Source: Silicimonas sp.
GTDB taxonomy: Bacteria; Pseudomonadota; Alphaproteobacteria; Rhodobacterales; Rhodobacteraceae
Length of the DNA stretch: 45,569 nucleotides
Assembly: GCA_022824525.1 (NCBI GenBank)
Contig: JAJDZT010000113.1
Coordinates: 1-45,569, forward strand
Reading direction: 5' to 3'
Shown: piece after piece, positions 35,284 through 45,429 of the stretch
Layout of the letters: each line of letters opens with the position of its first letter
Position numbering within the stretch: position 1 is the stretch's first letter
Translations under genes and position numbers: made by a program
The notes under the pieces: model-generated
Database searches by the model: none
Told to the model about the DNA's origin: nothing
What the model saw: the letters and a program-made list of their open reading frames with translations, nothing else

Positions 35284-36570
35284 ATGCCGACCGATACGTC
35301 CGTCGCCTTTGTGCGCACCGCTGAAATCCCACCGTCCCCACCACCGCCATCCGAGACCGGTTTGGTCAAATGGATCAGGGAGAACCTTTTCTCCTCCTGG
35401 GGCAATTCGATCCTGACTTTGGTGTCACTCTACGCGATTTATGTCATTTTGAGTGCCACAGTGCCTTGGATCGTGAATGGCATCTGGACCACCTCCAGCC
35501 TCGCCGAATGCCGGGAAATCCTGCAGGGGCAGGTTGGCGCCTGCTTCTCGGTTCTGACAGAACGCTGGAACCAGCTCCTTTATGGCTTCAAATATCCCGT
35601 TGAAGAGTACTGGCGACCAAATCTGGCGTTCTTGTTGCTCTTCGTCGCTGCTGCTCCGGTCCTGTTCTTTGATCTGCCGCGCAAGCTTCTGGCCTTTACA
35701 GCGTTGTATCCCTTCATTGCCTATTGGCTGATTTGGGGTGGATCGATCATGATCCCGATCGTCGCTCTTCTTGGTTTTGTTGCGGGCTACTTCGTATTCG
35801 ACAGGTTCGGCAAGCAGAGTTTTGCGACGGGCTTTTTCGGAGCAATCGTAGCGGCATTTGTCGTCTGGTGGATCGGTGGTTTCATCATTCCGGAAACGGA
35901 AGACACATTCCTTCCAGCTGTTCCAAGCCGTGACCTAGGTGGCTTCATGCTTAACATGATGCTCGGCGTGACCTGTGTGTCGCTCTCGCTTCCGCTTGGC
36001 ATTGTGCTGGCACTTGGACGCCAATCCAAGATGCCATTGATCAAAGGCATTTGTGTCATCTTCATCGAGTTCATCCGCGGCGTGCCGCTCATTACGCTGC
36101 TGTTCGTGGCTTCGGTGATGCTCTCCTACTTCTTCCCGCCGGAAAGCACAGTGGACCTGTTCCTGCGCGTGGTGATCATGATCACCATGTTCTCGGCGGC
36201 CTATATCGCTGAGGTGATCCGGGGCGGCCTCGCGGCCCTTCCGAAGGGGCAGTATGAAGCGGCAGACAGCCTTGGACTCGACTATCCGCAGGCGATGCGG
36301 CTGATCATCCTGCCGCAGGCATTGAAGATTTCGATCCCGGGCATCGTGAACGTGGCCGTGGGCCTCTTCAAAGACACCACGCTCGTGTCGGTCATCTCCA
36401 TGTTCGACCTCGTCGGCATGATCCGGGGTCCGATCCTCGCCTCGACCGAATGGAACGGTGTCTATTGGGAGCTTTTGGGCTTCGCGGCCTTCCTGTTCTT
36501 CATCGTCTGCTACGGAATCTCGCAATACTCACAATGGCTGGAACGTCGCCTCGCGACCGACCACCGCTAA
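35284..36570 (+). CDS. bztC: Amino-acid ABC transporter permease (BztC/AapM type)
   Basis: A 428-residue membrane component. After a proline-rich start (AEIPPSPPPPSE) come about nine hydrophobic helices, and the ATPase-binding loop is AALPKGQYEAADSLGLDYPQ followed by AMRLIILPQALKISIPG. Pairs of long permeases such as BztB/BztC form a heterodimer. It lies 1 bp after bztB and 18 bp before the ATPase gene, with AAGGGGAGG before the latter. Confidence 0.95.
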   Translation: MPTDTSVAFVRTAEIPPSPPPPSETGLVKWIRENLFSSWGNSILTLVSLYAIYVILSATVPWIVNGIWTTSSLAECREILQGQVGACFSVLTERWNQLLYGFKYPVEEYWRPNLAFLLLFVAAAPVLFFDLPRKLLAFTALYPFIAYWLIWGGSIMIPIVALLGFVAGYFVFDRFGKQSFATGFFGAIVAAFVVWWIGGFIIPETEDTFLPAVPSRDLGGFMLNMMLGVTCVSLSLPLGIVLALGRQSKMPLIKGICVIFIEFIRGVPLITLLFVASVMLSYFFPPESTVDLFLRVVIMITMFSAAYIAEVIRGGLAALPKGQYEAADSLGLDYPQAMRLIILPQALKISIPGIVNVAVGLFKDTTLVSVISMFDLVGMIRGPILASTEWNGVYWELLGFAAFLFFIVCYGISQYSQWLERRLATDHR

Positions 36571-36588
36571 TAAGGGGAGGTTTCAACA

Positions 36589-37356
36589 ATGGCTGAAGCC
36601 GCACAAATGCAGGTCAGCGACGAGGTCGCGATCACCATCAACAACATGAACAAGTGGTACGGCACGTTCCACGTTCTCCGCGACATTGACCTGACGGTTT
36701 ATCGTGGCGAGCGGATCGTCATCTGTGGTCCCTCCGGTTCGGGCAAGTCGACGCTGATCCGCTGCATCAACGCGTTGGAAGAGCACCAGCAAGGCACGAT
36801 TGAGGTCGACGGCACGGTTCTGTCCTCGGACCTGAAGAACATCGACAAGATCCGGTCCGAGGTCGGCATGTGCTTCCAGCACTTCAACCTCTTCCCGCAT
36901 TTGACGATCCTTGAGAACTGCACGCTTGCGCCGATCTGGGTTCGGAAAACCCCAAAGAAAGAAGCCGAAGCAACCGCGATGCACTTCCTTGAAAAGGTGA
37001 AGATTCCGGATCAGGCCAACAAGTATCCGGGACAGCTTTCGGGCGGTCAGCAGCAGCGTGTGGCGATTGCGCGGTCTCTTTGCATGAAGCCGCGGATCAT
37101 GTTGTTCGACGAACCGACCTCGGCGCTTGACCCCGAGATGATCAAGGAGGTTCTCGACACCATGATCGAGCTCGCGGAAGAGGGCATGACGATGCTCTGC
37201 GTGACCCACGAGATGGGCTTTGCACGCCAGGTGGCCAACCGCGTGATCTTCATGGATGCCGGCCAGATCGTGGAACAGAACGAACCGGAAGAGTTCTTCA
37301 ACAACCCGCAATCCGACCGGACTAAGTTGTTCCTCAGCCAGATTCTCGGTCACTGA
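36589..37356 (+). CDS. bztD: Amino-acid ABC transporter ATPase (BztD/AapP type)
   Basis: A 255-residue ATP-binding subunit of a polar amino-acid importer. Walker A is [20 protein letters not shown], the signature [15 protein letters not shown], Walker [16 protein letters not shown] and the H-loop [31 protein letters not shown] is the Q-loop. It closes the four-gene operon; the convergent sixA-like gene ends 17 bp beyond its stop. The gap holds the 12-bp palindrome AGCGTTAACGCT but no proper terminator. Confidence 0.97.
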   Translation: MAEAAQMQVSDEVAITINNMNKWYGTFHVLRDIDLTVYRGERIVICGPSGSGKSTLIRCINALEEHQQGTIEVDGTVLSSDLKNIDKIRSEVGMCFQHFNLFPHLTILENCTLAPIWVRKTPKKEAEATAMHFLEKVKIPDQANKYPGQLSGGQQQRVAIARSLCMKPRIMLFDEPTSALDPEMIKEVLDTMIELAEEGMTMLCVTHEMGFARQVANRVIFMDAGQIVEQNEPEEFFNNPQSDRTKLFLSQILGH

Positions 37357-37373
37357 TGGCGAAGCGTTAACGC

Positions 37374-37880
37374 TCAGTCCGTCAAGTCTCTGGGAACTAC
37401 GAAGTCTAGGACTTTGCCCTGTCCTGGGGCAACGTCCGTCCAACTCTCTTGCTCGAAACCAAAAACAGTCGTTGCAGCCGTTGGATATTGCCTGAACTTC
37501 GGATGTGAAGGCTGGGTCTCTGCCAGAGACTGCGCAAGAAGGGCGAAACCGGGATTGTGTCCGATCATCATGATCGTTGGGACATTCTGGCTGCGCAGAA
37601 CTCCAAGGATGATCTGCGGTTCGGCAAGATAGAGGGCCGGTGCGCTTTCCATCATGGCCGTTTCCGGCAGCTTGGCTGCCATCCGCTCCCAAGTCTCCAC
37701 CGTGCGTCGCGCCCCTGACACGATGACGGTGTCCGGAAGATACCCCTGCTTTGCAAGCCAAGACCCTATGGCCGGTGCCGATTTGCGACCGCGTCCATTT
37801 AGCGGTCGATCGAAGTCATCTTGGCTTGGATCGCCCCAATCCGACTTGGCGTGCCGAGTGAGAATAAGCGTCAAAGGCAT
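37374..37880 (-). CDS. Histidine phosphatase, SixA-like
   Basis: A 168-residue member of the histidine phosphatase superfamily. The catalytic motif TRHAKSDW gives R9 and phosphate-accepting H10; SGARRTVETWERMA holds the second Arg and MMIGHNPGF the second catalytic His. This size and the RHAKS motif match SixA-type protein-histidine phosphatases, which dephosphorylate phosphocarriers such as HPt domains. No phosphorelay gene is adjacent. It is separated by 44 bp from the leftward block that begins with argB, and may be part of it. Confidence 0.88.
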   Translation of the reverse strand: MPLTLILTRHAKSDWGDPSQDDFDRPLNGRGRKSAPAIGSWLAKQGYLPDTVIVSGARRTVETWERMAAKLPETAMMESAPALYLAEPQIILGVLRSQNVPTIMMIGHNPGFALLAQSLAETQPSHPKFRQYPTAATTVFGFEQESWTDVAPGQGKVLDFVVPRDLTD

Positions 37881-37924
37881 GCAGATATCAGACGACTGTG
37901 AAAGTCATTGTGCAAGCCCTTGGG

Positions 37925-38572
37925 TCAGGCCTTTGGATGAAATGCCGCCATATGGAAGGCGGATTGTGCCGGGTGTCGCGGATATGACTGGCTCACTGGG
38001 CATGCCCGCCTGACTTTGCATCCGGCCGACAAGCAATCGCTTCCTTCGCTTGAGTCCAGAAATGCGTGGCAGGCGTCCAAGTCGTATCCTTGGTGTGAGA
38101 GAGCGTCTACTGGACACGTGGTCAGACAAGGCTTTTGTTCACAGGTTGCGCAAGGACTCTCACCGACGCCTGGAAGCATCAACGCCTCCTCTAAAAGGAG
38201 TGCGCCTCGATACGAAACCAGAAGTCCGGCAACATCGTGCACCAGCATGCCAGCTGGCGACACCCAAGCGCGCCCGCTGCGCAAAGCCCAACCTATGAAC
38301 GGACGCGGTGGTGCGCCGAAGGGGAACATTGCGTGAGCATTGAGCTGATCGGCAAGCTCTTCGACAACTCGCTTGGACCAACGGTCCAGCGGGTCCCGTT
38401 CGCCATCAGAAAATTCAGCAGACTGGTTAATCAAATGCCAAAAGCCCGGCTCCGCTGGGCCGAGCAATACGATTGTTCCACCGTCCAACCCGTCGTCTTC
38501 TTGCGTCGGGCAGGCGCCAAGGACGTCGAGACCTACTGCTCTGGTGGCTTCCGCAATTTCCTCGAGGGTCAT
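37925..38572 (-). CDS. Iron-sulfur (ferredoxin-like) protein
   Basis: A 215-residue protein with cysteine clusters near the C-terminus: [14 protein letters not shown] (four Cys) and [18 protein letters not shown] with RRACPV. The spacing recalls the double [4Fe-4S] arrangement seen in QueG-like proteins, but the cobalamin domain is absent and the N-terminal half ([20 protein letters not shown]) is unassigned. Its start overlaps the argB stop by 4 bp (ATGA), so the two are translated together. This ferredoxin-like gene sits next to argB in other Rhodobacteraceae as I recall; its role is not known. Confidence 0.8.
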   Translation of the reverse strand: MTLEEIAEATRAVGLDVLGACPTQEDDGLDGGTIVLLGPAEPGFWHLINQSAEFSDGERDPLDRWSKRVVEELADQLNAHAMFPFGAPPRPFIGWALRSGRAWVSPAGMLVHDVAGLLVSYRGALLLEEALMLPGVGESPCATCEQKPCLTTCPVDALSHQGYDLDACHAFLDSSEGSDCLSAGCKVRRACPVSQSYPRHPAQSAFHMAAFHPKA

Positions 38573-39435
38573 CTGGCGCGGCGAATTAGACTGCCTGCTC
38601 CGTGTTCTGTGAACAACTCAAGAAGGCAGGCATTGGGTGCGCGGCCATCAAGTATCACGACAGCGCGAACCCCTTCGCGAATGGCGGTGAGGGCGGTCTC
38701 GGTTTTGGGAATCATGCCTCCCGCAATGACACCCTCCTCTGTGAGCGCGACAATCTGATCTGGCGTCAGCTCCGTTACCACCTCTCCCTCGGCATTCTTT
38801 ACGCCGCTAACATCGGTCAGGAGCAACAATCGATCCGCGTGGAGTCCGGCTGCAATTGCACCTGCCGCAGTGTCTCCGTTCACGTTCAGAGTTTGTCCGT
38901 CCGGCCCAAAGCCCAAGGGGGCGATGACCGGGATGATCTCATCCGCCATCAGAGTGCGTAAAACAGAAGGGTCCACGGCACCGGGTTGCCCCACAAAACC
39001 AAGATCTGGTTCTTCCTGCTTGCAACGCATCAAGTTCGCATCTTTTCCGGAGAGACCGACTGCACGCCCGCCTTCTGCGTTGATTGCCTGAACAATCCGT
39101 TTGTTCACAAGACCGGAGAGGACCATCTCGACGACTTCCACGGTGGCCTGATCTGTGACCCGCTTGCCGCGCACGAATTCACTTTCAATACCAAGCTTGT
39201 CTAGCATGGCATTGATCATCGGGCCGCCACCATGAACGACGACCGGGTTCAGTCCGACTTGGCGCATCAGAACAATGTCGCGCGCAAAACTGGCCATGGC
39301 CTCGTCATCCCCCATGGCATTCCCGCCAAACTTGATAACGACCGTGGCGTCCTCGTAGCGCTGCAGGTAAGGCAGTGCTTCGTTCAGCGTCCGGGCAGCG
39401 GCGATCCAATCGCGGTTCATGTCTCTCGGTCTCAT
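38569..39435 (-). CDS. argB: Acetylglutamate kinase
   Basis: A 288-residue enzyme of arginine synthesis that phosphorylates N-acetylglutamate. The amino-acid kinase fold is clear: [15 protein letters not shown] (ATP-binding Lys), [58 protein letters not shown] and [21 protein letters not shown] used the ATG at 39435 because GAGGA lies seven bases upstream; the frame extends to 39459. It lies 48 bp after engB on the same strand and is coupled to the ferredoxin gene. Confidence 0.96.
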   Translation of the reverse strand: MRPRDMNRDWIAAARTLNEALPYLQRYEDATVVIKFGGNAMGDDEAMASFARDIVLMRQVGLNPVVVHGGGPMINAMLDKLGIESEFVRGKRVTDQATVEVVEMVLSGLVNKRIVQAINAEGGRAVGLSGKDANLMRCKQEEPDLGFVGQPGAVDPSVLRTLMADEIIPVIAPLGFGPDGQTLNVNGDTAAGAIAAGLHADRLLLLTDVSGVKNAEGEVVTELTPDQIVALTEEGVIAGGMIPKTETALTAIREGVRAVVILDGRAPNACLLELFTEHGAGSLIRRAR

Positions 39436-39483
39436 GGATTTTTCCTCAACGTCCGCCATCCCTACGCCGTGGGAGCGCGCCGC

Positions 39484-40131
39484 TCAAGCGAGCGTTGCAA
39501 TAATGGCGCGGAGCGTGTCGATCCCGTCGCCCGTTTCCGACGAGGTCACGACGATCTCGGGGTAGGCCGCGACGTGGGACTGAAGGGCATTTCGGACCTG
39601 CTCCATCACCTTGTCGCGTTCCTTTGCTTTCACCTTGTCTGCCTTCGTCAAAACGACCTGGAAGGTGACAGCGGACGTGTCGAGAAGCTTCAGAATGTCG
39701 TCATCAACAGCTTTGATGCCGTGGCGCGCATCGATCAAAACGAAAGCGCGGCGCAAAGTGGCACGGCCCGCAAGATAGGATTTCAGAAGTCGCTGCCACT
39801 TTTCGACTGTTTTCAACGGCGCTTTTGCAAAGCCATAGCCTGGAAGATCAACCAAGTAGTGCGTGTCCGCCACGGTGAAAAAGTTGATCTCCTGTGTGCG
39901 CCCAGGCGTGTTCGATGTTCGCGCGAGTGCCTTGCGTCCGGTGAGCGCGTTGATCAACGTGGACTTGCCCACGTTGGAGCGCCCGGCAAAACAGACCTCC
40001 ATGCGGTCGTCGGGTGGCATGCCGTCCATCGCCACGACACCCTTCAGAAAGTCAGTGCCTTGTGCGAAGAGCTTCCGACCCAATTCTAAATCGCTGGGTT
40101 CCGGATTGGACAGGGGAAAAGGAAGCTTCAC
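39484..40131 (-). CDS. engB: Ribosome-biogenesis GTPase EngB/YihA/YsxC
   Basis: A 215-residue TRAFAC GTPase needed for assembly of the large subunit. G1 is GRSNVGKSTLI (50-60), switch-region SNTPGRTQEINFF follows, G3 is DLPGYGFAK and G4 LTKADKVK. Its start overlaps the stop of the MOSC gene by 4 bp, so it is translated in one unit with yidC and the MOSC gene. Confidence 0.96.
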   Translation of the reverse strand: MKLPFPLSNPEPSDLELGRKLFAQGTDFLKGVVAMDGMPPDDRMEVCFAGRSNVGKSTLINALTGRKALARTSNTPGRTQEINFFTVADTHYLVDLPGYGFAKAPLKTVEKWQRLLKSYLAGRATLRRAFVLIDARHGIKAVDDDILKLLDTSAVTFQVVLTKADKVKAKERDKVMEQVRNALQSHVAAYPEIVVTSSETGDGIDTLRAIIATLA

Positions 40132-40871
40132 GGCGTCTCAACCACATCGCCTGCGTTGATGATACCACCTTCAAGGACCTCAGCGTAGAGACCGAACTCC
40201 TGATGGCCAAGATCGGACAATGCACCGAGCGTGTCGGCATCACGCCGCCCTGTTTCGGGGTTTGCCATGGTTGCCTTGCAGCGTGTGATCTCACAGGCGA
40301 CTTTCAGAGTGACTTCGCCGATCCGAAGTATTTCTCCCAACCACTCCTTTTCAGCCCAGGGTGCAGCGCCTTCAAGCCAGAGGTTGGCCCGCCATCGGTC
40401 CGGCGAAAGATCTTGCCCCATGCGTTGTGAAAGGGCGCGGTTCGAGCTCAGCGACGCAATGGAAATCCAGGCGTCCGGGACGTCGGTCAAATGCGCGTCG
40501 TCTGCGCGGTATAGACGTGTGGGTGCAGGCAGGTCAGGCGACCATATGCTTCTTGCCCATCCAAGAAAATTGTTGGCGTCTTGCTCGGGGTGGAACGTGA
40601 TATCCCCGGCCTGTGGATGAGACATCGTGATCTCGCCGGTGCCCTCATCGAGTTTTGATGTCGCCGCCATAAGTGAGGGATCAGTGACTCCGCGTAGGAA
40701 GTTCACCTTCTTTTCCCATCCACCGTTCCCTAGTTTTGACTTCTCATGGGCGACGCCCCAGACGCGGTCGAAAGGCATCCACTTGCCTTTGGAAAGGGTC
40801 ACTTGCTCCAGCTGTTCCCGTCCTATGGCCTTTACGGGATGACGCCAAATCTGGGCAAGCGTCGCGGTCAT
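40128..40871 (-). CDS. MOSC-domain protein
   Basis: A 247-residue protein with the MOSC beta-barrel. TATLAQIWRHPVKAIGREQL is the N-terminal MOSC_N start; SPDRWRANLWLEGAAPWAEK, the cysteine in KVACEITRCKATMANPETGR and the later HQEFGLYAEVLEGGII belong to the sulfur-carrier fold. MOSC proteins handle molybdenum-cofactor sulfur or reduce N-hydroxylated compounds. The CEITRC segment could be its active-site cysteine region. It overlaps both the yidC stop and the engB start by 4 bp. Confidence 0.9.
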   Translation of the reverse strand: MTATLAQIWRHPVKAIGREQLEQVTLSKGKWMPFDRVWGVAHEKSKLGNGGWEKKVNFLRGVTDPSLMAATSKLDEGTGEITMSHPQAGDITFHPEQDANNFLGWARSIWSPDLPAPTRLYRADDAHLTDVPDAWISIASLSSNRALSQRMGQDLSPDRWRANLWLEGAAPWAEKEWLGEILRIGEVTLKVACEITRCKATMANPETGRRDADTLGALSDLGHQEFGLYAEVLEGGIINAGDVVETP

Positions 40872-42847
40872 TTACGCTTCTTCTTACGTCGTTTGGGTGT
40901 TGGGCCTTTCGGTTTCGGCGTGACCTCGGGTTCATCCGACCCTTCGGATAGAGGTTCTGTCCCGTCAGAAGTGTCGGCCTTCGGCGCGTCATCCTTGTTC
41001 GCTGATACAGGTGCGGGCGCAGTTTTGCCTTGGATGTTGCCGAGGAGGTCAGGCTTGTAGCCGTGCCGCCACATGATGAAATACTGCTGGGCGAAAGTAA
41101 TCACGTTGTTCGCAATCCAGTAGATCACCAAGCCGCTTGCAAAACCGCCAAGCATGAACATGAAAACCCATGGCATCCAGGCAAAGATCATCTTCTGCGG
41201 GGGATCGGCGGGTGCAGGGTTCAACTTTTGCTGGAACCACATTGATACACCCAAAAGCAGCGGAAGGATGCCAATGAAGATCAGCGCAAGCAGGCTGTTT
41301 GGATCTGGTGCGGAGTAGGGCAGCCATCCATAGAAGTTCCAGATCGACGTTGGGTCAGGTGCCGAGAGGTCTTGGAAAGGTCCGAACCAAGGGGCATGAC
41401 GCAGTTCGATGGTGACAAAGATCACCTTGTAGAGTGAGAAAAAGATCGGGATCTGTAGCAGGATCGGCAAACAGCCTGCAGCCGGATTGACCTTTTCCTT
41501 CTTGTATAGCGCCATCATCTCCGTCTGGAGTTTCTGGCGGTCGTCGCCCGCACGCTCCTTGATTTTCTCCATCTCTGGTTGGAGTTCTTTCATCCGCGCC
41601 ATTGAGACATAGGATTTGCGCGCGAGAGGGAAGAGGATGGCCTTGATGAAAAGTGTCAGCGCAATGATGGCCCAACCCATGTTGCCGATTGCGGCATTAA
41701 ACTCATGAAGCGCGAAAAAGATCGGCTTTGTCAGGTAATAGAACCAGCCCCAATCAATCGAATCTATGAAGCCTTCAATAACTTCCTCGCCGCCGAAGCC
41801 GAGGAAGTAGGACAATGACGGAACAAAACCTTCGATCCGCTGCCCGGCTTCGTAGTCTCGAATGGTCTCCCACTCCTTTGCGCCCGCGAAGACTTGCGTC
41901 GTGGTTTCTTGGGTTTCGCCGGGAGATACGGTGACCGAAGGCATCCGTGCAACTGTGCGATAAACGTCCTCGCTTTGGCGGTACTGGACGATGCTCTTGA
42001 ACGGTTTGCCTTGCTCGGGAATGAGAGCGGTCATCCAATAGTGATCGGTGAACCCGACCCAACCGCTTTCCTCTGCATCAAGCACACTTTCGTTCGTGTT
42101 GAGACGCTCGTTCAGCGCCAGACCGGGAATGTCGCTATAGTCGATCTCTTCAAGCTGTCCGTCGGTCCGCCGAATTGCGCCCTCATGGATGATAAAGAAG
42201 CCCGAAAGGTCCTGCGGCTCACCGTGCCTCGCCACCAGTCCATAAGGTGCGAGCAATTGATTTTCAGACCCGGTGTTTTCGACAGACTGTGTGACATTGA
42301 ACATGAAGCGGTCGTCGACAGAAATCGTCCGTCGAAATGTCAGGCCTGATGGGCTGTCCCAGCGGAGCGTAACCGACGCATCCGGGGTCAACGTCTCGCC
42401 ACTTTCGACGGTCCAGACCGTTTCAGGTGAGGGGACATCTTCGGTTTCAAGGTTGCCGCCAGGAAGCCAACCGAACACGGTGTAATAGGCGTGCGGATTT
42501 CCGGCCGGCGACAGCAATTCGACCTGTTCGGCATCCACGTCCAGGGAGTCTTTATAATTGACCAGCGAAAGCTGATCGATGCGTCCGCCAGTAAGTGAGA
42601 TACTGCCCGAAAGGCTGGGTGTTTCGATGGGAAGGCGCACCGCTTCGGGTGCGGCTGCTACGGTTTCGCTGGGATTGCCAGCCGTGTCTTCCGCAACGGG
42701 GTCCAGCAAGCCCTCAACGGACGTTTTATCAGTTTCTGAAGCGACGCCGGGCTCGGTAGGCGGTGGCGCGAACAAAACCATCCAGATCACCAGGACAAGC
42801 GTGCTGAGCACCATCGCCAGGATAAGATTTTTGTTCTGGTCGTCCAT
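40868..42847 (-). CDS. yidC: Membrane protein insertase YidC
   Basis: A 659-residue insertase that places membrane proteins with or without SecYEG. The first helix is NLILAMVLSTLVLVIWMVLF; a long periplasmic beta-super-sandwich domain follows; the conserved core has five helices with WGWFYYLTKPIFFALHEFNA, LARKSYVSMARMKELQPEME and QIPIFFSLYKVIFVTIELRH. The Lys/Arg-rich tail (KGPTPKRRKKKRK) is the ribosome-binding type of alphaproteobacteria. I started it at 42847 (MDDQNKN); the frame extends to 42865. Usual partners rnpA and rpmH are not upstream here. Confidence 0.97.
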   Translation of the reverse strand: MDDQNKNLILAMVLSTLVLVIWMVLFAPPPTEPGVASETDKTSVEGLLDPVAEDTAGNPSETVAAAPEAVRLPIETPSLSGSISLTGGRIDQLSLVNYKDSLDVDAEQVELLSPAGNPHAYYTVFGWLPGGNLETEDVPSPETVWTVESGETLTPDASVTLRWDSPSGLTFRRTISVDDRFMFNVTQSVENTGSENQLLAPYGLVARHGEPQDLSGFFIIHEGAIRRTDGQLEEIDYSDIPGLALNERLNTNESVLDAEESGWVGFTDHYWMTALIPEQGKPFKSIVQYRQSEDVYRTVARMPSVTVSPGETQETTTQVFAGAKEWETIRDYEAGQRIEGFVPSLSYFLGFGGEEVIEGFIDSIDWGWFYYLTKPIFFALHEFNAAIGNMGWAIIALTLFIKAILFPLARKSYVSMARMKELQPEMEKIKERAGDDRQKLQTEMMALYKKEKVNPAAGCLPILLQIPIFFSLYKVIFVTIELRHAPWFGPFQDLSAPDPTSIWNFYGWLPYSAPDPNSLLALIFIGILPLLLGVSMWFQQKLNPAPADPPQKMIFAWMPWVFMFMLGGFASGLVIYWIANNVITFAQQYFIMWRHGYKPDLLGNIQGKTAPAPVSANKDDAPKADTSDGTEPLSEGSDEPEVTPKPKGPTPKRRKKKRK

Positions 42848-42943
42848 CGAACGTGCGCCCCACATCTGTCAAGATCGCGTCCGTGGTTCAAACCTCCAAA
42901 GCTCAAAAGGTCAAGGCGTTTTCCCGTTATTTGTCTCGCTTTG

Positions 42944-44467
42944 TCATGCGGAGCTTGCGAATGATGAACTGCCGGTGTGGGTGCTGAAAGCGCCCTTCTC
43001 CTCAAGCCAGAGCATTGTTTCACCCAAGGGCAACGGACGGCTGATTGCGTAGCCCTGCATATCTTTGCAGCCGAGTTTTCGAAGTGTTTCAAGTTCGGCG
43101 TCTGATTCTACACCCTCCGCGAGTGTATCGATCCCAAGCTTGTTGCCGAATGCCAAAAGGGCGGAGAACATCGTGAGTTGGCTTTCGTCGGTATCGATCT
43201 TGTTCACGAAACTCCGATCGATCTTGATGCGATCCACAAAGAAACGTCGAATGTTCAGGAAACTGGTGAATCCGGTGCCGAAATCATCAAGGTCGATGCG
43301 ACACCCGATGCGCGACAAGGCGGTCAAAGTACGGGTAATCACATCCTCGCCCGGCTTAGCCACGACACTTTCAAGAACTTCAACTACCAGTCGCTCCGGT
43401 TCCACACCGTGCCGATCCAGTTCCCAGCGTATGTAGTCCGGCAGTCGCGGGTTGCGCAGTTCTTCGGCGGAGAAGTTGACGGATACCGAAGGAACTTCAT
43501 AACCGGCGGTATCCCATACGTTCAGTGCCATCATGGCCTGTTTCAGAATGACTTCGGCCAAACGCTGCGACAAACCGGCTTTCTCTATGTCCGGAAGAAA
43601 GCTCGCGGGCGAGACGAGGCCTCGCTCCGGATGATCCCATCGCGCCAGTGCTTCGAATCCCACAACCTTGTTGTCGGAGGCGCGAACCTGAGGCTGGAAC
43701 CATGCAAAAATCTCACTTGTTTCCAGAGCGTTGTTAAGTTCGCGCGCCGTCGTTCTAACGAGGGCTTCCTCACTTGAAAGCCCGTCGTTGTAGAATCGGA
43801 TCGATCCCGGTTCTTCCACCAACGCAAGCTCGCTTGCCCGCTGGGCCCCGGCAACGATGTTTGCGCCCGAGGGCAATTTCACGTGCGCTTCGGCTGCCAT
43901 CCCCAGCGAAACAGAACAGTATGTACGGGTTGGACCGTCACTAAAGGGGTCTTCGAAGGCACGTTTTATCCGATCTCCAAAGATAGTGAGGCTTTCTGTT
44001 TCCGGGATACGTACGTTATCGAGACCGATCGCGAGAAATACCCCAACTCGAGCAATCACGTCTTCGTCACGAATGAGCGCCTTAAGACGTTTGACAGCTT
44101 CACGTACGACTTTGTCCTGCATATCGCGGCCGAAGCGATGCTCGATCATGTCGAGGTTGTCTATTGCGACCATGATGACTGCGGTCTGGCTGTCATTGCG
44201 CGCCGCGCGAGGAATCGCTCGTTCGACCCAGTCTACAAGGCCATCCCGCGTGATTAGACCGGTTATGGGATCGTGTTTGTGGCTGGGCGAAATAGGTTCG
44301 CGAAACGATATGGCGAGGGCCGCAAGGCCTGGAAGAAGAACAGAGACTACGACAAGTGCAATCTCGCCCCCATAGAGATACGCGGACAAAATTCCCACGG
44401 GAACAAAGGCGAGTAGCTTTGGGTTTCCCAACGCGTAGCGAAGCTTGCGGAGCTGATTTCTGAGCAT
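42944..44467 (-). CDS. c-di-GMP phosphodiesterase with degenerate GGDEF and intact EAL domain
   Basis: A 507-residue membrane protein. Two hydrophobic segments lie near residues 18-52. The GGDEF domain (about 66-225) has lost its active motif: RVGVFLAIG stands where GG(D/E)EF should be, so it cannot make c-di-GMP by the usual route, though it may still bind GTP or regulate. The EAL domain (about 245-495) keeps E272 (FEALARW), N331, E363, D394-D395 (DLDDFGTGF), K415 and E451, so hydrolysis of c-di-GMP to pGpG is expected. It lies 97 bp upstream of yidC on the same strand, and the reason for that pairing is unclear. Confidence 0.92.
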   Translation of the reverse strand: MLRNQLRKLRYALGNPKLLAFVPVGILSAYLYGGEIALVVVSVLLPGLAALAISFREPISPSHKHDPITGLITRDGLVDWVERAIPRAARNDSQTAVIMVAIDNLDMIEHRFGRDMQDKVVREAVKRLKALIRDEDVIARVGVFLAIGLDNVRIPETESLTIFGDRIKRAFEDPFSDGPTRTYCSVSLGMAAEAHVKLPSGANIVAGAQRASELALVEEPGSIRFYNDGLSSEEALVRTTARELNNALETSEIFAWFQPQVRASDNKVVGFEALARWDHPERGLVSPASFLPDIEKAGLSQRLAEVILKQAMMALNVWDTAGYEVPSVSVNFSAEELRNPRLPDYIRWELDRHGVEPERLVVEVLESVVAKPGEDVITRTLTALSRIGCRIDLDDFGTGFTSFLNIRRFFVDRIKIDRSFVNKIDTDESQLTMFSALLAFGNKLGIDTLAEGVESDAELETLRKLGCKDMQGYAISRPLPLGETMLWLEEKGAFSTHTGSSSFASSA

Positions 44468-44528
44468 GTGAGCGTCTTTTGAATACCGCAGAACAAATGT
44501 GGAATATCAGCGACTGTTCACCAAGATG

Positions 44529-45365
44529 TTAAAGATCGTTTCGCGTCAGGCCCGCGAAGTCAAACAACTGAGGATCGAGGAGGTGAGATGGACGTGCATT
44601 CATCAGCGCACGGAACATCACTTGACGTCGACCGGGACTGTTCTTTTCCCAACCGTCTAGAATAGCTTTGACTTGTTGCCGTTGAAGACCTTCCTGGCTG
44701 CCGCAGAGATCGCAAGGAATGATCGGATAGTTCATTGCTTTGGAAAAGCGCTCGCAATCTTCTTCCGCCACATGCGCAAGTGGGCGATAGACGAAAAGGT
44801 CGCCTTCCTCGTTGACCAGCTTGGGAGGCATAGTGGCCAAGCGACCGCCGTGGAAGAGATTCATGAAAAAGGTCTCGAGGATATCGTCGCGATGATGACC
44901 CAGCACCACTGCCGAACACCCCTCTTCTCGGGCGACACGATATAGGTGACCGCGGCGGAGTCGCGAGCACAGCGCGCAGAACGTGCGGCCTTCGGGGACC
45001 TTATCCGTGACGATGGAATAAGTATCCTGATACTCGATGCGATGTGGCACCGTCATCTGCTCAAGGAAGCTGGGAAGTACGGTTGCAGGGAACCCCGGTT
45101 GTCCCTGGTCGAGATTACATGCCAGCAAGTCGACGGGTAGCAGTCCTCGCCACTTCAACTCGTACAGTGCAGCCAGCAGGGTGTAGCTGTCCTTTCCGCC
45201 GGAGAGGCAGATAAGCCATCGCGCATCGCGCTCAATCATGCCGTAGTGATCTATCGCTTCACGGACATTACGAATAATACGCTTGCGAAGTTTCTTGAAC
45301 TCCGTCGTCGAGGGAGCGCCCTTGAAAAGAGGATGGATATCTTCGCTGTCGTCGAGCATGAGCAT
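44529..45365 (-). CDS. ttcA: tRNA 2-thiocytidine synthetase TtcA
   Basis: A 278-residue iron-sulfur enzyme that thiolates cytidine 32 in tRNA. The PP-loop is SGGKDS (55-60), and C130, C133 (CALCSR) with C218 (PCDLCGS) are the expected [4Fe-4S] ligands. [18 protein letters not shown] segments, [20 protein letters not shown] and [20 protein letters not shown] are highly conserved. ATG 45365 and ATG 45359 are both possible starts; the longer frame to 45395 would need TTG. Its upstream region is only 64 bp long before the terminal repeat, so the native promoter may have been displaced. Confidence 0.94.
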   Translation of the reverse strand: MLMLDDSEDIHPLFKGAPSTTEFKKLRKRIIRNVREAIDHYGMIERDARWLICLSGGKDSYTLLAALYELKWRGLLPVDLLACNLDQGQPGFPATVLPSFLEQMTVPHRIEYQDTYSIVTDKVPEGRTFCALCSRLRRGHLYRVAREEGCSAVVLGHHRDDILETFFMNLFHGGRLATMPPKLVNEEGDLFVYRPLAHVAEEDCERFSKAMNYPIIPCDLCGSQEGLQRQQVKAILDGWEKNSPGRRQVMFRALMNARPSHLLDPQLFDFAGLTRNDL

Positions 45366-45429
45366 TGGCTTAGAGGGAAGCGTGTGCTGCCACAAGAACT
45401 CTACTCGGTAGTTCAGTTTGCCTTGGACC

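Noticed and set aside
36583..37761. Long minus-strand frame opposite bztD and partly sixA-like gene
   Set aside because: Covers a clear ABC ATPase gene on the other strand; composition is typical of an antisense shadow.
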